This document shows, in pieces, positions 43,398-51,706 of a stretch of DNA of 64,000 nt; position 1 is the stretch's first letter, and each line of letters begins with the position of its first letter. The translations under genes were made by a program, and so were the position numbers. The notes under the pieces were generated by a model. The model did no database searches. It was not told where the DNA came from and worked only from the letters and a program-made list of their open reading frames with translations. The stretch is from Neptunitalea chrysea (lineage in GTDB: Bacteria; Bacteroidota; Bacteroidia; Flavobacteriales; Flavobacteriaceae): NCBI RefSeq assembly GCF_027924145.1, contig NZ_BRVP01000003.1, positions 124,001 through 188,000 on the forward strand, written 5' to 3'.

Positions 43398-46300
43398 ATG
43401 AAAGAAGGATTAGCAGGTAAAATAGCCAAAGGCTTTATGAATTCAAAGCTTACGGTACTTCTGATGATTGTATTTATGGTTATTGGAGTATACAGTTCGT
43501 TTTTGATTCCTAGAGAAGAAGAGCCGCAAATAGATGTTCCTATGGCAGATGTTTTTGTAGGATATCCAGGCGCAAGTCCAACAGAGGTAGAATCTCGGGT
43601 GATCAAGCCATTAGAAAAATTAATTTCAAACATTCCGGGAGTAGAGTATGTGTATTCTACTTCTATGAAAGAACAAGGAATGGTAATTGTACAGTTTTAT
43701 GTAGGAGAAGATATTGAACGCTCTTTTGTAAAGCTGTATAATGAAATTAACAAGCACATGGATCAAATGCCTCAGGGAGTTACCATGCCATTGGTAAAAA
43801 CCAGAGCTATTGACGACGTGCCTATGTTAGGATTAACTTTATGGAGTGAAAGTTATAGCGATTATCAGTTAAAACAAATTGCTCAGGAGCTTGACGAAGA
43901 GATAAAGAAAGTAAATGATGTTGCGGTTACACATGTAATTGGAGGAAGAAACCGTCAGGTAAGAGTAGTTTTAGATAAAGCAAAGTTAGCAGAAAGTAAC
44001 CTAGACTTTTTGTCGGTTGCTGAAATGATTAAGGCGAATAACCAGCAAATGAGTTCGGGTAGTTTTATTAAGAACGATAGTGAGTTTTTGGTAAACACAG
44101 GAGAGTTTTTACAATCAGCAGAAGAGGTTGGTAACCTTGTAGTGGGTGTTTATAAAAATGCACCTATCTATTTAAAACAAGTTGCAACAGTTAGCGATGG
44201 TCCTGAATTACCAAAAGAATATGTAGCTCTTGGTTTTGGACAAGCAAGCGAAAAAGTATCTAAATACAGGTCTGAGTACCCTGCGGTAACCATTTCGGTT
44301 GCCAAAAGAAAAGGAGCCGATGCTATGAAAATTTCGGAGGTAATTATCGACAAGGTAGCACATTTAGAAAAAACATTGATTCCTGATGATGTTCATGTAG
44401 AGATAACCAGAAACTATGGAGAAACGGCTTCTCAAAAAGTGTCAGAATTATTAATGCACTTAATTGGGGCTATTGTAGCTGTAACGTTTGTAGTAATGTT
44501 AGCCATGGGATGGCGCGGTGGTCTGGTAGTATTTTTATCGGTGCCAATTACGTTTGCTCTAACCTTGTTAAGCTACTATATGTTAGATTATACGCTTAAC
44601 AGAATTACCTTATTTGCGTTAGTATTTGTAACTGGTATAGTTGTAGATGACTCTATTATTATTGCCGAAAACATGCATAGGCATTTTAAGATGAAGCGAT
44701 TGCCCTTTAAACAGGCTGCTTTGTATGCAATTAATGAGGTAGGTAACCCAACTATTTTGGCTACCTTCACAGTAATTGCATCGGTTTTACCAATGGCGTT
44801 TGTTAGTGGTTTAATGGGACCATATATGTCGCCAATGCCTATTGGAGCTTCTATAGCAATGTTGTTATCTCTTTTTGTAGCGTTAACTATTACTCCTTAT
44901 TTAGGATATATTTTCCTTAGAGAAAAGGATAAAAAAGGGAAAAATGGAGAGGTTAAGGAAACAAAAAAAATGGAGGATTCAACCATCTATAAGCTATATG
45001 CGAAATTTGAAACTCCATTAATTGAAAGTAAGGTAAAACGTTGGACATTTTTAGGAATCACTTTTGCTTTGTTAATAGCTTCTATAGCTATGTTCTTTAC
45101 CAAATCGGTGGCAGTTAAAATGTTGCCATTTGATAACAAGAACGAGTTTCAGGTGGTAATAGATATGCCTGAAGGATCGACCCTTGAACGTACCAATCTT
45201 GTAGCTAAAGAGATTTCTCAATACATAGCAACCAGACCAGAGGTGGTTAACTATCAGAGTTATGTGGGTACAGCATCACCAATTACTTTTAACGGGTTGG
45301 TTCGTCACTACGATATGAGAATGGGAAGTAGTGTTGCAGATATTCAGGTAAACCTTACCGATAAGCACGATAGAAGCGAGCAGAGTCATGATATAGCAAA
45401 AGATTTCCGTCCGGAAATTCAGAAAATTGCTAAGAAATACAATGCGAATGTGAAAATTGTAGAGGTACCACCAGGACCACCGGTGCTATCTACTATTGTA
45501 GCCGAAGTATATGGTCCTGATTATGACAAGCAAATTGAAGTAGCGTCTAAGGTAGATAGTATTTTAAATGCTACACCGGATGTGGTAGATGTTGATTGGA
45601 GAGTGGAAGATCCACAACCTGAATATGAATTTGTGGTAGATAAAGAAAAAGCTATGTTGTACGGGGTAGCTCCACAACAAATAGTGTATACCATGAATAT
45701 GGCGTTATCTGAAAGACCTGTAACGGTTTTATATGATGAGAATTCGGTAGACCAGGTTGGGGTGTTGTTAGCACTAGATGAAAAGGAAAAAGCCGGAGTT
45801 GATGATATTTTACAATTAAAAGTAAAATCGTCTCAAAATACCATGGTGCCGTTATCTGATTTAGTGGCTGTGCAAGAACATGTAAGAGCTAAGAGTATTT
45901 ATAGAAAAAATCAGAAAAGAGTGGTATATGTAATGGCTGATATGGCCGGGGAATTAGAAAGTCCTGTGTATGCAATTCTTGGGATGACAGATAAATTAAA
46001 TACCATTAAACTTCCTGAAGGGTATACCATGAATGAGTTGTACATGGAACAACCAGAGTTTGAAGATAACTATACTGTGAAATGGGATGGTGAATGGCAA
46101 ATTACATTAGAGGTATTCCGTGACTTAGGGATGGCATTTGCTGGAGTAATTGTAATTATCTATATGTTAATAGTAGGTTGGTTCCAAAACTTTAAAGCAC
46201 CGATAGTAATGATGGTAGCTATACCATTATCTATGGTAGGTATTGTAATAGGTCACTGGATGTTAGGAGCTTTCTTTACCGCAACATCATTTATTGGTAT

Positions 46301-46598
46301 GATTGCTTTAGCTGGTATTATGGTGCGTAACTCGGTACTGTTAATTGACTTTGTGAATTTGAGGTTGGCAGAGGGTATTCCGTTAAAACAAGCGGTTATT
46401 GAAGCTGGAGCAGTACGTACAACACCAATTCTATTAACCGCAGGTACGGTGGTAATTGGTGCCTTTGTAATATTATTTGACCCAATTTTTCAGGGGTTAG
46501 CGATCTCTTTAATGGGTGGAACCATTGCTTCTACGGTATTAACCTTATTGGTAGTGCCTTTAGTATATTATTTAATTGAAAGAAAAAACTACAAGTAA
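43398..46598 (+). CDS. RND efflux permease
   Basis: A 1066-aa inner-membrane proton antiporter with 12 predicted helices and two large periplasmic loops. The family motif near helix 4, GIVVDDSIIIAENMHRHF, contains the paired Asp of the proton relay. N-terminal PREEEPQIDVPMADVFVGYPGASPTEVE and C-terminal GIMVRNSVLLIDFVNLRLAEG are typical of RND permeases related to CusA/AcrB. The substrate is not determined. The operator shared with sulfur and copper genes suggests a metal, sulfur compound or redox-toxic molecule. Confidence 0.93.
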   Translation: MKEGLAGKIAKGFMNSKLTVLLMIVFMVIGVYSSFLIPREEEPQIDVPMADVFVGYPGASPTEVESRVIKPLEKLISNIPGVEYVYSTSMKEQGMVIVQFYVGEDIERSFVKLYNEINKHMDQMPQGVTMPLVKTRAIDDVPMLGLTLWSESYSDYQLKQIAQELDEEIKKVNDVAVTHVIGGRNRQVRVVLDKAKLAESNLDFLSVAEMIKANNQQMSSGSFIKNDSEFLVNTGEFLQSAEEVGNLVVGVYKNAPIYLKQVATVSDGPELPKEYVALGFGQASEKVSKYRSEYPAVTISVAKRKGADAMKISEVIIDKVAHLEKTLIPDDVHVEITRNYGETASQKVSELLMHLIGAIVAVTFVVMLAMGWRGGLVVFLSVPITFALTLLSYYMLDYTLNRITLFALVFVTGIVVDDSIIIAENMHRHFKMKRLPFKQAALYAINEVGNPTILATFTVIASVLPMAFVSGLMGPYMSPMPIGASIAMLLSLFVALTITPYLGYIFLREKDKKGKNGEVKETKKMEDSTIYKLYAKFETPLIESKVKRWTFLGITFALLIASIAMFFTKSVAVKMLPFDNKNEFQVVIDMPEGSTLERTNLVAKEISQYIATRPEVVNYQSYVGTASPITFNGLVRHYDMRMGSSVADIQVNLTDKHDRSEQSHDIAKDFRPEIQKIAKKYNANVKIVEVPPGPPVLSTIVAEVYGPDYDKQIEVASKVDSILNATPDVVDVDWRVEDPQPEYEFVVDKEKAMLYGVAPQQIVYTMNMALSERPVTVLYDENSVDQVGVLLALDEKEKAGVDDILQLKVKSSQNTMVPLSDLVAVQEHVRAKSIYRKNQKRVVYVMADMAGELESPVYAILGMTDKLNTIKLPEGYTMNELYMEQPEFEDNYTVKWDGEWQITLEVFRDLGMAFAGVIVIIYMLIVGWFQNFKAPIVMMVAIPLSMVGIVIGHWMLGAFFTATSFIGMIALAGIMVRNSVLLIDFVNLRLAEGIPLKQAVIEAGAVRTTPILLTAGTVVIGAFVILFDPIFQGLAISLMGGTIASTVLTLLVVPLVYYLIERKNYK

Positions 46599-46599
46599 G

Positions 46600-46914
46600 A
46601 TGAAACTATTAATTATTACCGCTGTTTCTGAATTTGAGACAGATATTAAGTTATTATTGAAAAAGTCTGAGGTACAGGTGTTTTCTTGTCAGGAAGTAAC
46701 AGGGTATAAAGATGTAACCGATACCGATATTGAAGGAAACTGGTTTGCAGGAGAGATGATAAGTACAAACTCAATTTTGTGTTATGCATTTGTAACAGCA
46801 GAAAATGTAAATGATGTGATTGCAAATATTGATGAGTTTAATAATAAACAAGATTTTTTAAGCAAGGTACATGTAGCCGAAGTTGCTATTGAACGAACAA
46901 ATACTTTTATATAA
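46600..46914 (+). CDS. PII-like/ferredoxin-fold small protein at the end of the RND operon
   Basis: 104 aa from the ATG at 46600, one base after the permease stop. An earlier in-frame start at 46576 would overlap the permease and is rejected. It has a beta-alpha-beta layout: MKLLIITAVSEFETDIKLLLKKSEVQVFSCQEVTGY, then an exposed segment, then CYAFVTAENVNDVIANIDEFNNK and an end strand. This is reminiscent of PII-like/DUF3240 or CutA-type trimers, which sit beside RND metal pumps in other bacteria. The family match is from fold pattern, not motif. Its stop overlaps the next start (TAATG). Confidence 0.6.
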   Translation: MKLLIITAVSEFETDIKLLLKKSEVQVFSCQEVTGYKDVTDTDIEGNWFAGEMISTNSILCYAFVTAENVNDVIANIDEFNNKQDFLSKVHVAEVAIERTNTFI

Positions 46915-47102
46915 TGAAAAATAGGATAGTTAGAGGAATAGCCGGTAGTTTTATATTAATTAGCTTATTATTGGCTATTTACGTTAATCAAAATTGGCTT
47001 TGGTTTACTGCTTTTGTAGGAGCAAATTTATTACAGTCGTCATTAACAAAATGGTGTTTAATGGATGATATTTTAACAAAGGTATTCAAAATAAAAGATT
47101 AG
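46914..47102 (+). CDS. DUF2892-type small inner-membrane protein
   Basis: A 62-aa protein with two hydrophobic helices (GIAGSFILISLLLAIYV, WLWFTAFVGANLLQSSL) and the motif TKWCLMDDILTK, as in the YgaP-type membrane domain (DUF2892). The Cys near the end of helix 2 is conserved in such proteins, which often accompany rhodanese and sulfur genes. Last gene of the RND operon, overlapping the previous stop by one base. Confidence 0.8.
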   Translation: MKNRIVRGIAGSFILISLLLAIYVNQNWLWFTAFVGANLLQSSLTKWCLMDDILTKVFKIKD

Positions 47103-47274
47103 TTTTATTCTAAATTCACTCTCTTTGAGAGGTTTAGGGCTCTGAGTTGCTTTCTCATAGCCTTACTAATTATATTCCTTTTTTAATAGGGGTAAGATAC
47201 CTCATAGATAAATTGTACCTAGAATTTCCATAGCTTAATTTATACGCTTATTTTAGCCCCTTAAATTTATAGCT

Positions 47275-47829
47275 ATGGATTTTCTTTTTAACCCCTGGCC
47301 ATGGTATGTTTCGGGTTTTTTAATAGCCCTTACATTGTTGGTTTTATTGTTGTTAGGTAAACGTTTTGGGATGTCTTCTAATCTTAGAACGCTTTGTGCC
47401 ATTTGTGGAGCAGGCAAGAAAACCCCTTTTTTTAATTTTGACTGGAAGTCAGAAAGTTGGAACCTGATTGTAGTTGTTGGAGCTATAATGGGTGGGTACA
47501 TTGGGGCTCATTTTCTATCAGACGGTAGTATGCCGGAAATAAGTGAAGCTACAAAAGTATCTTTAGAACAACTTCATATCTCTGAACAAAATACATACTT
47601 ACCTAAAGAGCTTTTCTCTATAGAAAGTTTTTCAGATTATAAAACAATATTGGTACTCTTAATTGGAGGGCTATTAATAGGTTTTGGTACACGTTATGCA
47701 GGCGGATGTACTTCTGGGCATGCAATATCTGGATTAAGTAACTTACAGTTACCATCATTAATTGCGGTAATAGGCTTTTTTATAGGAGGTCTTATAATGG
47801 TACATGTATTATTCCCTTTAATATTCTAA
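47275..47829 (+). CDS. YeeE/YedE-family transporter, first half
   Basis: A 184-aa membrane protein with the YeeE/YedE (sulfur transport) signature GFGTRYAGGCTSGHAISGLSNLQLPSL near its C-terminus, including the Cys used to relay thiosulfate in the TsuA subfamily. Four to five helices are predicted. It works with the next gene as a two-piece transporter for thiosulfate or another sulfur anion. It has its own upstream region (47103-47274); no GTAAC dyad was seen there. Confidence 0.85.
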   Translation: MDFLFNPWPWYVSGFLIALTLLVLLLLGKRFGMSSNLRTLCAICGAGKKTPFFNFDWKSESWNLIVVVGAIMGGYIGAHFLSDGSMPEISEATKVSLEQLHISEQNTYLPKELFSIESFSDYKTILVLLIGGLLIGFGTRYAGGCTSGHAISGLSNLQLPSLIAVIGFFIGGLIMVHVLFPLIF

Positions 47830-47833
47830 ACAT

Positions 47834-48247
47834 ATGAAAAAGTTAATATTATTAGTTGTAGGTATTGTTTTTGGTATTATTATGTATAAGTCGGAAGCAG
47901 CATCATGGTTTAGAATTTATGAGATGTTTCGTTTTGAATCGTTTCATATGTATGGAATTATTGGAACGGCGCTGTTTTTTGGAATTATTTTCACTCAGTT
48001 AGTCAAGAAGTTTAAAGTCAAGTCTTTTGATGGAGAGCCTATTGTGATTCCTAATAAAAAAGCAACAAGATATAACTATATTTTGGGAGGAACCATTTTT
48101 GGATTAGGATGGGCTTTAGTTGGCGCTTGTCCGGGGCCTATATTTGTAATGATAGGAGCTGGTTTTTTACCTATGCTTATTGTATTGGCAGGAGCTATTT
48201 TAGGAACCTATTTATATGGAGTTTTAAAAGATAAGTTACCTCATTAA
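47834..48247 (+). CDS. YeeE/YedE-family transporter, second half
   Basis: A 137-aa membrane protein with four helices and the motif GTIFGLGWALVGACPGPIFVMIGAG containing the second conserved Cys of the YeeE/YedE fold. It starts 4 bp after the first half. Together they resemble a split version of full-length YeeE (about 350 aa). A role in sulfur-compound uptake or export fits the surrounding island. It converges with the DUF456 gene (4-bp overlap). Confidence 0.85.
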   Translation: MKKLILLVVGIVFGIIMYKSEAASWFRIYEMFRFESFHMYGIIGTALFFGIIFTQLVKKFKVKSFDGEPIVIPNKKATRYNYILGGTIFGLGWALVGACPGPIFVMIGAGFLPMLIVLAGAILGTYLYGVLKDKLPH

Positions 48248-48747
48248 AACGTAAATAACGGTTCTTTATAATCCCACAGTATTTTTATAAATATACCTAG
48301 GTATACAATACTTAGTACAAATTTTATAAAGGTAGATGCCAAAAATCCTAAGAAAGACCCAAAAGCAGCTTTGGCTGCTTTACTAGGGTGCGATTTGTTT
48401 AGCATTTCCCCAATAAATGCGCCTGCAAAAGGGCCAATGATAAATCCGAATGGGATTGGAGAAAGTAGCCCCACTAGTAACCCTATGCTAGTTCCGATAA
48501 CGCCCCATTTACTCCCTCCAAAACGTTTGGTTCCGTAAGCCGGAATGGTATAGTCTAGTACTGTAATTATAATAGCTATAACAAGTGTAACTATAAGTAC
48601 CCACCAATTGGTTCCAATTGTTTTGGTAAGATATAGAAATAAGATTCCTAACCAACTTAAAGGAGGCCCTGGTAGAACAGGTAATAAACTCCCTATAATT
48701 CCTAGAAGTAAACAGCTGAATCCTATTAAAAGCATTAAAATATCCAC
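48244..48747 (-). CDS. DUF456-family membrane protein
   Basis: A 167-aa protein with 4-5 hydrophobic helices. Family-typical segments are GIIGSLLPVLPGPPLSWLGILFLYL near the N-terminus and IGPFAGAFIGEMLNKSHPSKAAKAAFGSFLGFLASTFIKF after the middle. Function is unknown. It stands alone and overlaps the end of the YeeE pair. Confidence 0.85.
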   Translation of the reverse strand: MDILMLLIGFSCLLLGIIGSLLPVLPGPPLSWLGILFLYLTKTIGTNWWVLIVTLVIAIIITVLDYTIPAYGTKRFGGSKWGVIGTSIGLLVGLLSPIPFGFIIGPFAGAFIGEMLNKSHPSKAAKAAFGSFLGFLASTFIKFVLSIVYLGIFIKILWDYKEPLFTF

Positions 48748-48849
48748 GTGTTAAAGTCGCATTAATGGTTAGTATTTATAAAATTTTGTAAGTTTAGGTT
48801 ACCAAAGCCTATGAGGTTATGGTATAATAATATATAAAACTCTTATTCT

Positions 48850-49152
48850 ATATTCTATTTGTCTTCATGTGTTTTAATACGTTACAGGCACAGAATGATT
48901 CTCTAAAAAAGTTGCTTTAGAAAAACAAGTGCCTAAATTAAAAACTATCGATAATCTTAAAAAGAAATTGAAAAGTTATGTGTTTTGTCTACATCATATC
49001 TTGTGAAAGGGTCTTTTAAAGATAGCTTGTTTTTTGTGTATGCTTGGCAAGATGGTTTCTTGTCATCACAAATAGCAAAGGCTACTTCAAAGCGTATTAG
49101 AGCAATGTCAAAGACAAGTATAGTCTCTATTAATAATAAAATAACTTGGTAA
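48850..49152 (+). pseudogene. Decayed secreted-protein gene remnant
   Basis: On the + strand a signal-peptide-like end (FNTLQAQNDSLKKLL, about 48870-48920) is followed by stop codons. After a frame change, an open frame from about 48989 to 49152 reads protein-like (SYLVKGSFKDSLFFVYAW...AKATSKRIRAMSKTS...KITW). The pieces look like parts of one exported protein broken by frameshifts. No family is identified. A 72-aa ORF on the opposite strand (48957-49175) is regarded as a shadow. Confidence 0.35.
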
Positions 49153-49207
49153 ATGGAGCCGTTATTAATTCGCAATTATGTCAAAATATTAAAGATGTAT
49201 GCAATGC

Positions 49208-49269
49208 ACACGGAATAGAAATGCCATGCTTACTAAATGCTTTGTGAGCTTGCCCCTAAGTAGTTTACC
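49208..49269 (+). repeat. Dispersed intergenic repeat, long form (copy 6)
   Basis: CGGAATAGAAATGCCATGCT, TACTAAATGCTTTGTGAGCT, TGCCCCTAAGTAGTTTACC. It is the long-form layout lacking the distal GGAGCATTTAAT arm. It lies between the gene remnant and recX. Confidence 0.65.
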
Positions 49270-49329
49270 GGAAGATTATTCTAACCCCAATATTAATATG
49301 AAAATTAAAAAGTATAAGGGGTGGATTCG

Positions 49330-49803
49330 TTATCTGATGAGTTCGTTGATTTTTTCATAAACCAAGTGAGTTTCCCATCCTCTATATAAAAGATAATCAG
49401 CCAGTTTCTTTTTACGTTTTAGAAAGTTTGTTTCTTTTATTTGAAGGTTGCGCTTTTCTGCTAATTCATGAAAGGAGCTTAAATACTCATGCTCAGGAAT
49501 TTCTTTTAAAGCTACTTTTATTAGAAAGGGTGATATGTCACGTTGTTTTAATTCTAGAGTAATACGTTTTTTACCCCATTTTTTGTATCTAAATTTTCCC
49601 CTTGCGAAGCTTTTGGCAAAACGTTCTTCATTGAGGAATTTATCTTCAATTAAGGCTCCTATAATATGGTCAATTGCCTCGGGTATCATATACATGCCCT
49701 TTAGTTTCTCATGAACTTCTTTATGACATCTATCTTGATAAGCACAGTAGCGTTGCATTTTTGTCAAAGCTTCAGTAACAGTATAGGTTTTCTTAGGATC
49801 CAT
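49330..49803 (-). CDS. recX: RecA regulator RecX
   Basis: 157 aa from the ATG at 49803 (MDPKKTYTVTEALTKMQRYCAYQDRCHKEV). The ORF extends upstream to 49854, but that segment is not RecX-like. Three-helix repeats typical of RecX follow (IGALIEDKFLNEERFAKSFARGKFRYKKWGKKRITLELKQR, then SFHELAEKRNLQ...KKKLADYLLYRGW). It modulates RecA filaments in the cytoplasm. Monocistronic; recA is not in the window. Confidence 0.88.
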   Translation of the reverse strand: MDPKKTYTVTEALTKMQRYCAYQDRCHKEVHEKLKGMYMIPEAIDHIIGALIEDKFLNEERFAKSFARGKFRYKKWGKKRITLELKQRDISPFLIKVALKEIPEHEYLSSFHELAEKRNLQIKETNFLKRKKKLADYLLYRGWETHLVYEKINELIR

Positions 49804-49858
49804 AATTGCATAATTACTAAAACTAATTAGGATTTCACTTAATAATGCATACAAAATT

Positions 49859-49884
49859 AAACGCCCTTAAATCTAAGGGCGTTT
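49859..49884. terminator. Hairpin upstream of recX
   Basis: A perfect 11-bp stem, AAACGCCCTTA / TAAGGGCGTTT, with loop AATC. It is on the recX upstream side, so it more likely ends minus-strand transcription from the region before it. Confidence 0.65.
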
Positions 49885-50021
49885 ATATGCTAGTTTTATG
49901 CTCTTTAATTATTTGTTGGAGGTACCGATGCAGCTAGGAATATTAAGTTTTTCCTCATCGGCCATTTTCTCCCATGTTCTATGTTTTTAGAATCTGTTCT
50001 ACAAATTAGAATACAATATTT
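49885..50021. other. Short spacer with possible coding remnant
   Basis: On the minus strand a 25-codon open stretch ending MADEEKLNIPSCIGTSNK is protein-like, but a stop lies just upstream. It could be the 3' end of a lost gene, which would explain the terminator hairpin after it. Nothing else is seen. Confidence 0.25.
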
Positions 50022-50055
50022 AAAAAAAATCCGTGAATTTTAAAGCTCACGGATT
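50022..50055 (-). terminator. Terminator after the M20 dipeptidase gene
   Basis: AATCCGTGA / TCACGGATT stem, 10-base loop, followed on the minus strand by a run of T. It lies 8 bp after the dipeptidase stop. Confidence 0.85.
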
Positions 50056-50062
50056 CTGATTG

Positions 50063-51451
50063 TTATTTAGATAACTCTGTAAAATATTTATAGAAGTAAG
50101 GAATAGTTTCGATTCCTTTTAAATAATTCCAAATACCAAAATGCTCGTTAGGAGAGTGGATGGCATCAGAATCTAATCCGAATCCCATTAAAATTGTTTT
50201 GCTTTCTAATTCTTTTTCGAATAGAGCAACGATAGGAATACTACCTCCACTACGTTGAGGTATTGGAGTTTTACTAAACGTTTTTTCATAGGCCTTTGAC
50301 GCAGCTTGGTATCCAATACTTTCAATTGGAGTAACATAGGCCTGCCCTCCATGATGAGGAGTTACTTTTACTGTTACGGCTTCTGGAGCAAGACTTTCGA
50401 AGTGTTTCTTAAATAAAGTTGTTATTTCTTTCCAATCTTGATCAGGAACCAAACGCATTGATATTTTTGCATGTGCTTTGCTGGCAATAACGGTTTTAGC
50501 ACCTTCCCCTATATATCCTCCCCAAATTCCGTTTACATCAAGGGTGGGTCTAATCGAGTTTCTTTCGTTTGTACTATATCCTTTCTCACCGTATACATCT
50601 TTAATATTTAAGGCATTTTTATATGCGTCTAAAGAGAACGGAGCTTCTGCCATAGCCGCTCTTTCCTCTATGGATAATTCTTCTACTTTGTCATAAAAAC
50701 CTGGTATAGTAATATGATTGTTTTCATCATGTAATGAAGCAATCATTTTAGTAAGAATATTAATAGGGTTAGCTACAGCACCACCATACAATCCACTATG
50801 TAAATCTCTGTTAGGTCCGGTTACTTCAACTTCTACATAACTTAAACCTCTTAGTCCTGTAGTAATAGAAGGAGTGTCATTAGCAATCATTCCAGTATCA
50901 GAAATAAGTATTACATCATTTTTTAGTTTGTCGTGATTTCTTTCTACAAACCATCCTAAATTAGCACTACCTACTTCTTCTTCACCTTCAATCATGAATT
51001 TTACATTACACGGTAAACAGTTGTTTTTTATCATAAACTCAACTGCTTTCACGTGCATGTACATTTGTCCTTTATCATCACAAGCACCTCTTGCAAAGAT
51101 GGCGCCTTCAGGGTGTAATTCGGTTTTTTTAATGATGGGTTCAAACGGATCAGAAGTCCATAAGCTTACAGGGTCTGGTGGTTGTACATCGTAATGTCCA
51201 TAAACTAAAACAGTTGGTAATTCAGGGTCAATTATTTTTTCGGCATACACAACAGGGTACCCTGGTGTTTCGCAAATTTCAACTAAATCGCATCCTGCTT
51301 CTTGAAGCTTTACTTCTATAGCTTTAGCAGTGTTCCAAACATCCTGTGAGTAGGCAGAATCGGCACTAACAGATGGTATTTTTAATAAGTCAATTAATTC
51401 ATCAATAAATCTTGATTTGTGTTCCTTAATGTAGGAAGCTATGTTTTCCAT
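50063..51451 (-). CDS. M20-family dipeptidase
   Basis: 462 aa from the ATG at 51451 (MENIASYIKEHKSRFIDELIDLLKIPSVSADSAY). A longer ORF to 51559 would run into the tRNA promoter and is rejected. Metal and catalytic residues of M20 peptidases are visible: H and D in YGHYDVQPPD, D in GACDDKGQ, E-E in EGEEEVGS, D in LISDTG, and H near the end in DAIHSPNEHF. It hydrolyses dipeptides (carnosinase/CNDP-like) in the cytoplasm. It is divergent from tRNA-Leu. Confidence 0.9.
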   Translation of the reverse strand: MENIASYIKEHKSRFIDELIDLLKIPSVSADSAYSQDVWNTAKAIEVKLQEAGCDLVEICETPGYPVVYAEKIIDPELPTVLVYGHYDVQPPDPVSLWTSDPFEPIIKKTELHPEGAIFARGACDDKGQMYMHVKAVEFMIKNNCLPCNVKFMIEGEEEVGSANLGWFVERNHDKLKNDVILISDTGMIANDTPSITTGLRGLSYVEVEVTGPNRDLHSGLYGGAVANPINILTKMIASLHDENNHITIPGFYDKVEELSIEERAAMAEAPFSLDAYKNALNIKDVYGEKGYSTNERNSIRPTLDVNGIWGGYIGEGAKTVIASKAHAKISMRLVPDQDWKEITTLFKKHFESLAPEAVTVKVTPHHGGQAYVTPIESIGYQAASKAYEKTFSKTPIPQRSGGSIPIVALFEKELESKTILMGFGLDSDAIHSPNEHFGIWNYLKGIETIPYFYKYFTELSK

Positions 51452-51513
51452 TATGTATATTTTATTATATAAATTCAAAGTTACAAAAAAAGAGAAGTTT
51501 TTTGGGTTACTTG

Positions 51514-51543
51514 TTTGTATATTCAAAAAATGGCTTATATTTG
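51514..51543 (+). promoter_or_regulatory. tRNA-Leu promoter
   Basis: TTTG at 51514-51517, an 18-bp spacer and TATATTTG at 51536-51543. It shares the 13-base string TATATTTGCACCC with the rpsP promoter. Confidence 0.75.
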
Positions 51544-51564
51544 CACCCACAATTACCAAAGCAC

Positions 51565-51646
51565 GCGGGTGTGGTGAAATTGGTAGACACGCCAGACTTA
51601 GGATCTGGTGCCGAAAGGTGTGAAGGTTCGAGTCCTTTCACCCGCA
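51565..51646 (+). tRNA. tRNA-Leu (anticodon UAG)
   Basis: An 82-nt class II tRNA. The acceptor stem GCGGGTG / CACCCGC pairs fully. The D-arm contains AAATTGGTAGACAC. The anticodon stem CCAGA / TCTGG encloses CTTAGGA with anticodon TAG. A long variable arm follows, and the T-loop is GGTTCGAGTCC. The 3' CCA is not encoded. A perfect terminator hairpin begins 5 bases downstream. It reads CUN leucine codons. Confidence 0.95.
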
Positions 51647-51650
51647 CAAT

Positions 51651-51684
51651 AAAAAAGGGATGTTCATTTGAACATCCCTTTTTT
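51651..51684 (+). terminator. Terminator after tRNA-Leu
   Basis: Perfect 15-bp stem AAAAAAGGGATGTTC / GAACATCCCTTTTTT with loop ATTT. It is symmetrical, so it can also stop the convergent SLC13 gene. Confidence 0.93.
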
Positions 51685-51706
51685 ATTTCTTGATTTTGTC
51701 TCGTTC

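Noticed and set aside
48957-49175. 72-aa ORF on the minus strand
   Set aside because: It is antisense to a more protein-like but decayed + strand frame.
51452-51559. Longer start of the M20 dipeptidase
   Set aside because: The extra 36 residues run through the divergent tRNA promoter and are not peptidase-like.
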